31,153 bases of DNA, from positions 1-31,153 of the forward strand of contig JAEWHT010000288.1 of the NCBI GenBank assembly GCA_023387695.1. The letters are read 5' to 3'. The stretch's first letter is position 1. Each line of letters opens with the position of its first letter. Below are positions 1 to 8,102 of this stretch, piece after piece. The notes under the pieces are model-generated. The model was not told the origin of the DNA and did not search any database. It was given only the letters and a program-made list of their open reading frames with translations. The DNA comes from Pseudomonadota bacterium. Its GTDB lineage: Bacteria; Pseudomonadota; Alphaproteobacteria; Rhizobiales; Xanthobacteraceae. Position numbers and translations under genes: made by a program.

Positions 1-264
1 GCGTAAGGGAGTGGGGGCAGCGTAAAGGTCATGGGTTCTTGTCCGCAACTGGATGGGGAACGTTTAACGGTGACCCCTTATAGAAGGTTCCTGCGCCGTT
101 AAATACCGCCAATTTGCGAAAAGGCGCGATGCGATCGCGTGGGCTGATTGCACAATCTCGCCGCAGGCAATTGGGAGTTCACCCATATGTGCTGCAAAAT
201 ATCATTGCCTTTGAAGCGGTTATGACAGAACGAATGCGCCACGCATGCGGGACAGGGCACAGCC
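1..264. other. Left-edge region without a convincing gene
   Basis: I see no credible coding sequence here. Short open frames exist on both strands but have no recognisable motif. An inverted repeat TTTAACGG...CCGTTAAA (63-70 and 96-103) with a 25-nt spacer could form a hairpin. It may belong to the end of a gene left of the window or to the leader of the acetyltransferase gene starting at 265. The run GGGACAGGGC just before 265 is the probable ribosome binding site of that gene. Confidence 0.4.
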
Positions 265-792
265 ATGAGTATCGAGATCGACATTTTGAACGGCGACGCC
301 TCATGGCCGATTGCCGAGCCGCTGCATCAGGCGGTCTGGGGACCTGATATCGTCGAGAAGCTGCCCTGGGGACACGTCAAATGGGCCCATGCCGATCTGC
401 GCGTGCTGATCGAGACGCCGGAGGACGGCCTTGTCTGCCATGTCGGCATCTATTTCCGCACCGTCACCTGGAATGGCCAGAAAGTGCATATCGGCGGCAT
501 CGGCGGCGTCTGCACGCGCGAGGACCGGCGCGGCCGCGGCTATGCGACCATGGCGATCGACGCGGCGGTGCATACGATGCGCGCCAACGAGGCCGTTCGT
601 TTCGCACTGCTGTTCTGCGAGCCGCACAATTTCGCATTCTACCAGGCCCGCAGCTGGCTTCCGTTCAATGGCGAGGTCTATTGCGAGCAGCCGGAGGGAC
701 GAATCCGCTTCGACTACATGGCGCCCTATGTTTTCAACATCGTGCGCGCGCCGACGCTCGGCACCATCGACCTCTGCGGCCTGCCATGGTGA
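265..792 (+). CDS. GNAT family N-acetyltransferase, AAC(2')/NodA-like layout
   Basis: This 175-aa protein probably transfers an acyl group from a CoA donor to an amine in the cytoplasm. The acetyl-CoA pyrophosphate loop of GNAT enzymes is visible as RRGRGYA at residues 88-94, following strand GIGGVCTRED. Downstream, FYQARSWLPFNG (about 125-136) and a C-terminal GTIDLCGLPW resemble, from memory, the end of aminoglycoside 2'-N-acetyltransferases, and the overall order also recalls the NodA acyltransferase. The similarity is by eye only, so the substrate is unknown. The ATG at 265 is preceded by a purine-rich site. The gene stands alone, 100 bp upstream of a secreted DUF2147 protein on the same strand. 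GNAT assignment is confident; subfamily is not. Confidence 0.85.
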   Translation: MSIEIDILNGDASWPIAEPLHQAVWGPDIVEKLPWGHVKWAHADLRVLIETPEDGLVCHVGIYFRTVTWNGQKVHIGGIGGVCTREDRRGRGYATMAIDAAVHTMRANEAVRFALLFCEPHNFAFYQARSWLPFNGEVYCEQPEGRIRFDYMAPYVFNIVRAPTLGTIDLCGLPW

Positions 793-892
793 AAGCCTCG
801 CCAGGGCAGACGAGCGCAGGAATGTGATTCCATCAGGCGTTGCACGATTCTCATTTGCTGCTATTGAGACGCCTCCATTTCCGAGGCCCCCC

Positions 893-1333
893 ATGTTTCG
901 CAGATTTGCCCATCTCACGATCCTTCTGGCTGCGCTTTTCGGCGCGACGTCCGCCCAGGCGCAGAGCGCCGAGGCGAGCGGGACCTGGCTGACCCAGGCG
1001 GGCGACGCCCGCGTGAAGATCAGCAAGTGCGGCGGCGGCATTTGCGGCGTCATCGTCTGGCTGAAGGAGCCTTACGACACCGCGACCGGCAAGCCCGCGA
1101 CAGACAGCAAGAATCCCAATCCCGCACTCGCGAAGCGATCGATGATCGGACTGCCGCTGTTCTCAGGCATGCAGTCCGCAGGGCCAGGCAAATGGTCGGG
1201 CCAGATCTACAATGCCGATGACGGCAGCACCTATGCGAGCAACATCACGGTGACGGGCGCAGAGACGTTGCGCGTCGAAGGTTGCGTCGGCGCGCTCTGC
1301 GGCGGCGAAACCTGGACGCGGGCGGGGCGCTAA
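893..1333 (+). CDS. Secreted DUF2147 domain protein
   Basis: A 146-aa protein with a clear Sec signal peptide: basic MFRR, hydrophobic LTILLAALFGATS, and an AQA cleavage motif near residues 22-24. The mature part begins GTWLTQAG and contains paired cysteines (KCGGGICG, GCVGALCGGETW), the pattern of the DUF2147 family of small periplasmic proteins. Their molecular function is not established. The frame is open further upstream, but the ATG at 893 is chosen because it gives the signal peptide at the exact N-terminus. It converges on the DUF3095 gene, with a palindromic repeat filling the gap. Confidence 0.85.
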   Translation: MFRRFAHLTILLAALFGATSAQAQSAEASGTWLTQAGDARVKISKCGGGICGVIVWLKEPYDTATGKPATDSKNPNPALAKRSMIGLPLFSGMQSAGPGKWSGQIYNADDGSTYASNITVTGAETLRVEGCVGALCGGETWTRAGR

Positions 1334-1342
1334 CGAAATCTC

Positions 1343-1454
1343 GTGCCCCGGACGCAGCGCAGCACATAGTGATGCGCTGCAGAGCCGGGGCCCATGGTTG
1401 TGTGGGTCCCGGCTCTGCGCAGCGTCACTACGTGCCGCAGCGCGTCCGGGACAC
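1343..1454. repeat. Palindromic repeat family A, copy 1
   Basis: A 112-bp element with near-perfect inverted ends (GTGCCCCGGACGC and GCGTCCGGGACAC) and an internal hairpin whose arms contain AGAGCCGGGGCCCA and TGGGTCCCGGCTCT. Two further copies lie at 19031-19144 and 20418-20531. It sits exactly between two convergent genes, so its transcript would be a large stem-loop at both 3' ends and could act as a bidirectional 3'-end structure. No poly-T follows. It looks like a dispersed non-coding palindrome, not a gene. Confidence 0.85.
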
Positions 1455-1463
1455 CAGGATCCC

Positions 1464-2609
1464 TCACCCCACCATCGCTTTCAGTGCTGTTGCCGCCGAG
1501 GCGTATCCGCCGCGTGCGCCGTCGATGAAGTGCACATGATCGCTGCGCAGCGCCGAGGGGGTGAAGCAGGTCATCATCGCCGCGTCCTGCTGATAGAGGC
1601 CATAGCGCACGACACCGTCGCGCGCAGCGGCTGTGAGACGATCGTTCAAGGCGCGCTCGAGCTCCGGCGTGCAGTCGAGGATCATGCGCAGGCCGTCGTC
1701 ATATTTGCGGAAGTCGGAATTCTCGACCACCTGGCGCTTATAGACCTTCGGCAGGAAGCCACCGGCCTTGATGTCGAAGCGCATGAGGACATAGGCAAAG
1801 AATGTGAAGGCCAGCAGGCTCGCCTTGCGCTTGAGCAATGACCCGCCGCGCATCGCCCGTGCCTCGTAGTCCAGCCCCTGCGGCGGCCACTTCAGCGGCG
1901 GCCCCTGCGGCGGCACGGGACGACCGGACTCCGGGCTGCGCTCGACGAGATGGATGATGTCTTCGATCACCTTGCGGAAGGCCAGCGGATCGACGCCACT
2001 GGCCGGCATCACCAGCACCGACAGGATCAAACCGCGCGAGGCGGGTATCACCTCGAAGCGGCAGGACAGACCCGAAAGATCGGGCTGTGTGCCCGCGGCC
2101 GCCTCCGTCACCGCAAACTCGCCGCGCTTCATCGCCGCGTCAGCCCAGGCGAGCCCGCCGCCGGAGAACATGGCATAGGACAGATTGGCCGACGGACCGA
2201 AGCGCGCAACGCGCACGTCGAGACCTTTCGCGCGGATGGCACTCACAGGCACCAGTGCGACGCGCATCTTCAGGTCGAGATCTTCCCGCACCCAGATTGC
2301 GGTCGCGGCCAGAGCTTCGCGCGCAGCTTCGAGATCGGCCGGCGCCACCGCAAAACTGGCGCCGTCGCCGCCGAACACGAAGGGAAATTCGCGGCCCTCC
2401 AGCGCATTGGTCACCGCCGCGATCACCGCGGCCCCGGCCATGTTGACCGCCTTGTAGCGCTGCGCCGCGATCGCCTTGGTCGAATCGACAATGTCGGCGA
2501 CGCCGATGCTCCAGTCTTCCGGAAGCGGCGAATACAGCGCGGGGTCCATCAGGCTGGTGAAGCCGCGGAAGACAGGGATGCTGCCGTAAAAGGATTCGCC
2601 TGAGATCAT
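1464..2609 (-). CDS. DUF3095 family protein, class III nucleotide cyclase-like
   Basis: A 381-aa protein starting MISGESFYG. The N-terminal part carries ADIVDSTK (about 38-45) and FGGDGASF (about 79-86). These resemble the two metal-binding aspartate motifs of class III adenylate cyclase catalytic domains (Asp39 and Asp82), which is how the DUF3095 family is usually viewed. The C-terminal third has no motif I recognise. Cyclase activity has to my knowledge not been demonstrated for the family, so this is inference. The frame stays open upstream to 2750, but that extension is arginine-rich and unlike protein; the ATG at 2609 gives the family's usual start just before FYGSIPVF. Its 3' end converges on the DUF2147 gene. 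Confidence 0.8.
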   Translation of the reverse strand: MISGESFYGSIPVFRGFTSLMDPALYSPLPEDWSIGVADIVDSTKAIAAQRYKAVNMAGAAVIAAVTNALEGREFPFVFGGDGASFAVAPADLEAAREALAATAIWVREDLDLKMRVALVPVSAIRAKGLDVRVARFGPSANLSYAMFSGGGLAWADAAMKRGEFAVTEAAAGTQPDLSGLSCRFEVIPASRGLILSVLVMPASGVDPLAFRKVIEDIIHLVERSPESGRPVPPQGPPLKWPPQGLDYEARAMRGGSLLKRKASLLAFTFFAYVLMRFDIKAGGFLPKVYKRQVVENSDFRKYDDGLRMILDCTPELERALNDRLTAAARDGVVRYGLYQQDAAMMTCFTPSALRSDHVHFIDGARGGYASAATALKAMVG

Positions 2610-2841
2610 CGCGTGATGCCGGATGGTTGGGAAGCGCGTCCGAACGAGATACGTGGCTGGGTCAATCGGGGTTCGCCCACGGCCGTCCCTTTTGGGGCCC
2701 CGATCATTGGCCGAAATGGCGCCTGACAACAAGGTCGCAGCGCGCTGCAATGCCGCACGTCGTCATTGATCGACATCAAATAGCCGGCCCAGAACCGTGC
2801 TTACGGTTGGATCACCTCAAGGGCTAAACGGGACGATCGGG

Positions 2842-3216
2842 GTGTCTGATTTCGGCGACAAGGATTCCACATCCGTGCCTGCGCGCACTGGGCTCGAAAT
2901 CGTCAGCGCAGTCAGGATGCCCGAACGACTAACCGCCGCCGTGGACGTCTGGGCCAGGGCCTATCATCTGTCACGCTCGGATGCGATCTGCAAGCTGGTC
3001 TCGCTCGGTCTCAAGATCGCGCCCGCGGCGCCAGCATCGCCGCGCACGATTACGTCAGACGCGACCAAGATCGAGGAAATCGCGGTGCATGAGATCGAGG
3101 CTCTGCTCGATCCCGCATTGCCCGCAGGCGAGCGCGAGCGCCGCATTCGCCGCCTGACCGAAGGACCGCCGGAATTTTCTCACGAGCGGATTGATCTGCC
3201 GAAGCATCAGACGTGA
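2842..3216 (+). CDS. Small protein with ribbon-helix-helix-like segment
   Basis: About 124 aa from a GTG at 2842; an upstream in-frame GTG at 2797 is possible but lacks a better ribosome binding site. Residues from VRMPERL through SRSDAICKLVSLGLK (about 22-55) have the strand-helix-helix spacing of a ribbon-helix-helix DNA-binding fold (beta strand with MPERL, then helix, turn at LSRSDA, helix). The rest is charged and helical (GERERRIRRL near the end). It might be an antitoxin-like or Arc/MetJ-like regulator, but no toxin partner is adjacent: the next gene converges from the opposite strand 11 bp away. Function unassigned. Confidence 0.55.
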   Translation: MSDFGDKDSTSVPARTGLEIVSAVRMPERLTAAVDVWARAYHLSRSDAICKLVSLGLKIAPAAPASPRTITSDATKIEEIAVHEIEALLDPALPAGERERRIRRLTEGPPEFSHERIDLPKHQT

Positions 3217-3227
3217 GCGCAGGCACG

Positions 3228-3458
3228 CTAGTGCAGCTTCTCGTCCTGCCGCTTACGTAGCGCGGTTGCCGGTACGTCATGACAGCCGACCAGCCGCACG
3301 AATTGCTGCGGATACATTTCGTAGCCGTGACTGCCGGAGTTTTGATGCGACATCGGCGGACAGCGGGCCTCGTCCAGCTTCGCGGGCGACGGCTCCAAGG
3401 GCGATTGGCCGTGACTTGCGCCTATGACGTTTGGCGTTGCCATATTGTGAGAGGCCAT
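3228..3458 (-). CDS. Hypothetical small protein
   Basis: A 76-aa frame beginning MASHNMATPN. The ATG at 3458 has an AGGGAG ribosome binding site 7 bases upstream, the main reason to accept it as real. The sequence is polar and shows no signal peptide, membrane segment or known motif; it ends with basic residues (ALRKRQDEKLH). A TTGA-N6-TCAA motif (3490-3503) lies just upstream. I do not recognise a family. It could be a lineage-specific protein or, less likely, a spurious frame. Confidence 0.45.
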   Translation of the reverse strand: MASHNMATPNVIGASHGQSPLEPSPAKLDEARCPPMSHQNSGSHGYEMYPQQFVRLVGCHDVPATALRKRQDEKLH

Positions 3459-3584
3459 GGACTGCTCCCTGTCGTTTAGGGCAGTTCGATTGACGTAACT
3501 CAATCGCTTACGAGGCATCTTACGACCAAATCCGGCTTGCTGTCATTGTGCCGGATCAACTCGATTTTGACGGCAGGGTTCCGC

Positions 3585-4307
3585 TTACGCCGTATTGCCG
3601 GCATCGATCGTGAAAACGGTACCGGTCACGTTGCGACCGCCCTCGCCGAGCAGATACTCGACCATGCGCGCGACGTCGTCGGTCTCCGGCAGGCGACGCA
3701 GGGCGCTGCGGCCAGCGATGCGCTTGCGGCTCTCGTCCGAGAGATTATGCGTGAGCTCGGTGTCAATGAAGCCGGGCGCGATCGCATTCACGGTAATACC
3801 GAGCTTGCCGACCTCGCGCGCAAGCGAACGGGTGAAGCCGGTGGCGGCGGCCTTGGTCGCGCCATACACCGAGAGGCCGTTATAGCCGGTGGTCGCGATG
3901 ATCGAGGAAATGTTGATGATGCGGCCGGCACCGTCAGCCATCATCTGGCGCGCGACATATTTGGTGAGGATGATCGGCGATAGCACGTTGAGCTGCACCA
4001 GCGCCTCGATCTCCGAATTGTGCATGGTCGCGAGCAGGCCCTCGGTCCCGAGGCCGGCATTGTTGATGAGGCCGTAGATCTGACCGAATTCGTCGCGCAC
4101 GAGTTTTGCGAAAGCCGGGATCGCGTCGATCACGGCGAGGTCACAGGCGCGGAAATGCAGGCGACCATTCGATTCGGCGATCGCGGCCTTGAGCTCGTCG
4201 CTCTCGCGCCGCGCGGCCGCGATGACGTTGTAACCCGCCGCGGTCAGGCGCTTGCCGATCGCGAGGCCGATGCCGCGGCTGCCGCCGGTGACGAGGACAT
4301 TATGCAT
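3585..4307 (-). CDS. SDR family oxidoreductase, FabG-like ketoreductase
   Basis: A 240-aa short-chain dehydrogenase/reductase. The Rossmann motif TGGSRGIG (7-14), NNAG (82-85), catalytic Ser around SS134-135 and the YGATK pair Tyr148/Lys152 are all present, as is the C-terminal NVTGTVFTIDAG typical of beta-ketoacyl-ACP reductases. Its ATG lies inside the end of the adenylating-enzyme gene (ATGCATAA, 8-bp overlap), so the two are translationally coupled. With the ACP two genes upstream it probably reduces a carbonyl on an ACP-bound acyl chain using NAD(P)H. Substrate unknown; a catabolic dehydrogenase role remains possible. Confidence 0.85.
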   Translation of the reverse strand: MHNVLVTGGSRGIGLAIGKRLTAAGYNVIAAARRESDELKAAIAESNGRLHFRACDLAVIDAIPAFAKLVRDEFGQIYGLINNAGLGTEGLLATMHNSEIEALVQLNVLSPIILTKYVARQMMADGAGRIINISSIIATTGYNGLSVYGATKAAATGFTRSLAREVGKLGITVNAIAPGFIDTELTHNLSDESRKRIAGRSALRRLPETDDVARMVEYLLGEGGRNVTGTVFTIDAGNTA

Positions 4308-5682
4308 CGGTGCGCGCCAGTTTGCCGGCCGGGGTAACGTCGAGTGCCTCGACGAAGCGGATCACCGCCGGCACCTTGTGGGACGCAAGCTGCGCGCGGC
4401 ATTGATCCAGGATCTGGTCGCGGATTTCCTTTACGCGCGCCTGATCGGTGCCGTCGGCGAGGATCACGTCGGCGACGACGATGCCACCGGTAATCGGGCT
4501 GCGCCGCGACTTCGCACGCGACATCCGCACATCCGGATGACGGTTGATCGCAGCTTCGATCTCTTCGGGATGAACCTTGAGTCCACCAATGTTGATGATG
4601 CCACCGCGGCGGCCGACGAAATAATAGCGGTCGCCGCGCAATTCGACGATGTCGCCACTGTCGACGAAGCCGTCACCATCGGTGAGCGCCGCGGCATTGC
4701 GGCCGATATAGGCATGCGCGGTGCGCGTCGAGCGAATGCGCAGCGAGCCGTCGACGACCTTCATCTCGACGCCATTGCGGTTGCCGAGATAGTTGGCCGG
4801 AAAGCCTTCGAGCCCGTCATTGACCGCGAAGCCGACACCAGCCTCGGTCGAGGCGTAGGCATGACCGACGGAGGAATTCGGGAAGGCAGCCTTCAGGCCG
4901 TCGAGCACCGCCTGGTCGGCGATCTCGCCGGAGAGGCGGACATATCCCGGGGCGAACTGCGCGGCCGAGCCGCTCATCAAAAGCTTGCGCCAATGCGAGG
5001 GTGTGCCGGAGATATGAGAGACACCGCGCGCGTTCAGCCGCGCGACATGATCGGCGAGCACCTCATGGGGATCGGACAGCACCATCGAGCCGCCTGAGAG
5101 GATCGCGCGGAGGAAGATCTGCAGGCCGCCATAGCGACGGATGTCGTAGAACGTCGCCCAGATCGGCGCGGGTCCCTTCGCGGGACCTTCAGCGACGATG
5201 GCGCCGGTGAGCGCTTCAAGCGTATGGCCGACGATTTTCGGCACACCTGACGTGCCCGAGGTGAGCATCAGCCATTCGGTGGCGCGCTCGGTCTTGGCAG
5301 GCGCTGCGGCCTGAAGCGGCAATTGTGCGGTGACGACCAGCGACACGCCGGTCTCGGCCCAGCGGTCAGGCTCATCAGTGACGACGGCATCGATGCCGGC
5401 ATCTGCGATCAGCGCATCCAGATGCGCCGGGTTCAGATCGGGCGGACAAAGCAGCATGCGACGGGCAATGCCGTCGAGCTCGATCATGGCGAGGCCCGAC
5501 CGCAGTTGGTCGGACAATTTCAGCAGCACCGCACGACCGGACAGCTCGCGCAAGCGGCCGCCCAGCACGGTCTGCGACAGGATATCGGTCAGTGATACGC
5601 AATCATGCGCATCCGACAGGGTGCGGCCCGTCAGCTCCGCGCCGAGGTGGTCGCGGAGCGCAAAGATCTCACGCGGGGACAT
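4300..5682 (-). CDS. AMP-forming acyl-acid ligase paired with an ACP
   Basis: A 460-aa ANL-superfamily adenylating enzyme, shorter than typical acyl-CoA synthetases (500-600 aa). Visible signatures are the P-loop MLTSGTSGVPK (139-149), the hinge region GRRGGIINIGGLKVHP, and TPAGKLART with the catalytic Lys454 near the C-terminus. The ATG at 5682 lies within the last 14 bp of the ACP gene, and its stop overlaps the SDR start. That packing suggests it loads an activated carboxylate onto the adjacent ACP rather than onto CoA, as DltA-type and aryl-ACP ligases do. This is inference from gene order. The N-terminal extension upstream of 5682 is open but is antisense-like and rejected. Confidence 0.82.
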   Translation of the reverse strand: MSPREIFALRDHLGAELTGRTLSDAHDCVSLTDILSQTVLGGRLRELSGRAVLLKLSDQLRSGLAMIELDGIARRMLLCPPDLNPAHLDALIADAGIDAVVTDEPDRWAETGVSLVVTAQLPLQAAAPAKTERATEWLMLTSGTSGVPKIVGHTLEALTGAIVAEGPAKGPAPIWATFYDIRRYGGLQIFLRAILSGGSMVLSDPHEVLADHVARLNARGVSHISGTPSHWRKLLMSGSAAQFAPGYVRLSGEIADQAVLDGLKAAFPNSSVGHAYASTEAGVGFAVNDGLEGFPANYLGNRNGVEMKVVDGSLRIRSTRTAHAYIGRNAAALTDGDGFVDSGDIVELRGDRYYFVGRRGGIINIGGLKVHPEEIEAAINRHPDVRMSRAKSRRSPITGGIVVADVILADGTDQARVKEIRDQILDQCRAQLASHKVPAVIRFVEALDVTPAGKLARTDA

Positions 5683-5914
5683 TTTCGTAGGCCCGCACGA
5701 AATCGCCCACGGTGGCGGGGAACGCAGCGTCCTCGGAAATGGTGAAGGGGTCGACGCCGGTCTCGTCCTCGAGACGCGCGACCAGGATCGCGAAAGCGAG
5801 CGAGTCAAAACCCGTCTCGTGCAGGGACAGATCGTCCGAGAGCGCGGGAAGCGTGACGTGCTGTTCCTTGGCGATCTGCTGGATCGCTTCGATGACTTTG
5901 GACCTTACCGACAT
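5669..5914 (-). CDS. Stand-alone acyl carrier protein
   Basis: An 81-aa four-helix carrier protein. The phosphopantetheine attachment site is ETGFDSLAF with Ser38; length and acidic composition fit a free-standing ACP. It is not obviously the housekeeping fatty-acid AcpP, whose motif is normally DSLD/DSLDTVEL and whose neighbours would be fabD, fabG and fabF. It heads an overlapped cassette with an adenylating enzyme (14-bp overlap) and an SDR. It likely carries a special acyl group between those enzymes. A 147-bp gap separates it from the upstream FATP-type synthetase on the same strand. Confidence 0.88.
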   Translation of the reverse strand: MSVRSKVIEAIQQIAKEQHVTLPALSDDLSLHETGFDSLAFAILVARLEDETGVDPFTISEDAAFPATVGDFVRAYENVPA

Positions 5915-6061
5915 GGCTGGCTCGCCTCTTAGTTAATCAATCGTGTTTCTTGCGGCGGCTCTCAATGACCGCCTCCCTTGCCCGCTGTTCTACGGGAGAG
6001 AAGTAAATGGGCTCTTGGACAATTCAGATAAAATTGGACCTATCTGCGGATTTAGGTTCGG

Positions 6062-7876
6062 CTACAGCCGGATCGTGCCGTCCACGATCTGTGCAAAGGT
6101 CCCGGAATCCAGCGCGACATAGGCGCCGAATTTCGGCTCCAGCATGAAGATCGGATCCGCCACCGCGCTGAGGTCAAAGCCCTCGCGCGCGAGTTCGCCC
6201 TTCTTCTGCTTGAACGTCTCGGTCGCATCGAGCTCGCGCGAGATGCGGATGAAGACAGGGCGGGCGTAGACCGGCAGGCGTTGCGCGAGGTGTGCAGGCA
6301 ATGCTTCGATATAAAAGCCCTCGTTCACGACGATCGCGCTCATGCCGGCGCGGCCATCCGTTCCGGGAATGCTGACGCCATAGGTGGTGGCATCGACGAC
6401 GCCGGTGAAATCGCGCACGGCGTCGTTGACCTCCGAGGTCGCGACGTTCTCACCTTTCCAGCGGAAGGTGTCGCCGATCCGATCGACGAAGTGGAAGAAG
6501 CCCTTGTCATCGAGCCGCATCAGGTCGCCGGTACGAAACCAGGCATCGCCCTTGGCGAAAACATCGCGCAAAATCTTCTTCTCGGTCTCGCCGGCATCGG
6601 TATAGCCCTCGAAGCGACCACCGCCCTCGTCGGCCTTGCCGATGCGGCCGATCGCTTCTCCGGCTTCACCGCGGGCGCAGGCGATGCAAAAGCCCTCGTC
6701 ATTGCGGAGTGGCGCGCCACTGTCGGGATCGAGCTTGACGAGGCTCGCCGGGAAGCGATGCGCCAAAAGCGGCGGGATGCGGCCGATTGCGCCTGGCTGG
6801 CCCTCGACGTTGAACAGCGAGAAATTGCCTTCCGTCGCTGCATAGAATTCGAGAATACGGGGAATGGCGAAGCGGCTCTGGAAATCTTCCCAGATGTCGC
6901 CGCGCAGGCCGTTGCCGCAGACGAGCCGCAAGCGGTGACGGTTTTCATATTCCGACGGCGGCGCCTTGAGCAGATAGCGGCAGAGCTCACCGATATACTG
7001 GAACAGCGTGCAGTCGTGCCGCACGATATCGGGCCAGAAGTTCGAGGCCGAAAACTTCTCGGCGATCACCACCGAGCCGCCGGCGGCGAGCATGCTGCAT
7101 GGCGCGACGATGCCGCCGACCGAGTGAAACAGCGGCAGGCAATCATAGAGCCGGTCCTGCGGCGTCGCACCGGCGAGGCCGGCGAACCAGAAGCCCCAGT
7201 TGAGAATGCGGCGATGGCTGATGCTGGCGGCCTTGGGCAGACCCGTCGTCCCGGACGTGTAGATCAGCAACGCGCGGTCATCGATAGTGACCTCGCCGTG
7301 TTCCTCCGGCGAGAGCGGGCCATCGTCGAGCGCGGCAAGCGCGACATCGATCGCGCGCTCGTTACGGGCATCACCATGAGTCCAGATCTTTGCCTCGGTC
7401 TTCAGATGCGGCCTCGCAACTTCCAGCGTTTCCGCAAGCTGATGCGCGACGATGATCTGCGAGGGCTTGGCGACATCGATGCAATGCGCGAGCGACTGTC
7501 CGACCAGCTTGATATTGAGCAGCGCCACCACGCCGCCGACGCGGCTGATACCGAGCCAGGCCGCGATATAATCGATGCCGTTCGGCATGATCAGGCCGAC
7601 GGTGTCGCCCTTGGCCACGCCGACCGAGCGCGCCCAGCGCGCATAGCGATTGATGCGCTTTGACAGGCCGTCATAATCGAGTGTTGCATCATCCGTGACC
7701 AGCGCGACGCGGTCCGGCTGGCGCCGTGCCCAATCGTCGATGACGTCGGCGAACAGGCGTCCCGGCAACGTCTCGATCCGCGCGGTCAGCTCGATCGCCT
7801 TTAGCCAGATCTTTGAAGCCGACGGCGCGCGCGCCGCCTTCGCTTGCTCGATGACGCCGGTGGTCATGTCGTTCAT
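6062..7876 (-). CDS. Long/very-long-chain acyl-CoA synthetase, FATP type
   Basis: A 604-aa enzyme that should activate long or very-long-chain acids to CoA thioesters with ATP. P-loop IYTSGTTGLPKAA is at about 205-217. The block LPLFHSVGG, then LRLVCGNGLRGDIWEDFQ and EFYAATEGNFSLFN, is characteristic of the fatty acid transport protein (SLC27-like) branch of acyl-CoA synthetases, and the C-terminal DATETFKQKKGEL carries the catalytic lysine region. MNDM at 7876 was kept as the start; MTTG nine bases later is an alternative. It may be co-transcribed with the ACP cassette 147 bp downstream. Bradyrhizobium makes very-long-chain acyl lipid A, so a lipid-remodelling role is conceivable but unproven. 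Confidence 0.88.
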   Translation of the reverse strand: MNDMTTGVIEQAKAARAPSASKIWLKAIELTARIETLPGRLFADVIDDWARRQPDRVALVTDDATLDYDGLSKRINRYARWARSVGVAKGDTVGLIMPNGIDYIAAWLGISRVGGVVALLNIKLVGQSLAHCIDVAKPSQIIVAHQLAETLEVARPHLKTEAKIWTHGDARNERAIDVALAALDDGPLSPEEHGEVTIDDRALLIYTSGTTGLPKAASISHRRILNWGFWFAGLAGATPQDRLYDCLPLFHSVGGIVAPCSMLAAGGSVVIAEKFSASNFWPDIVRHDCTLFQYIGELCRYLLKAPPSEYENRHRLRLVCGNGLRGDIWEDFQSRFAIPRILEFYAATEGNFSLFNVEGQPGAIGRIPPLLAHRFPASLVKLDPDSGAPLRNDEGFCIACARGEAGEAIGRIGKADEGGGRFEGYTDAGETEKKILRDVFAKGDAWFRTGDLMRLDDKGFFHFVDRIGDTFRWKGENVATSEVNDAVRDFTGVVDATTYGVSIPGTDGRAGMSAIVVNEGFYIEALPAHLAQRLPVYARPVFIRISRELDATETFKQKKGELAREGFDLSAVADPIFMLEPKFGAYVALDSGTFAQIVDGTIRL

Positions 7877-8102
7877 TCTTTCGGGGCGGTATCCGCTTAT
7901 TCCCGGCAGATTAGCCTGCGTGCCCTGCCCAGGTGTTAAGAGACAAGGTAAAACTCGGTTAGCTCTCGATTAACTGCGATCATCCTTTACCAAACTGGCG
8001 GGATGAGCGTGCGGCTCGGTGCGATTCTTGCGATAGCAAATCCAGTCATTCTGGCGCGCTTGCGCGCCTCCTCGCCTCGCGCGAGATGAACTGGAGGCCA
8101 CG

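Noticed and set aside
1..92. Frame open from the left edge (ending TAG at 90-92) as the 3' end of a gene
   Set aside because: Only about 29 codons, no recognisable family and unremarkable codon use; cannot be supported without sequence to the left.
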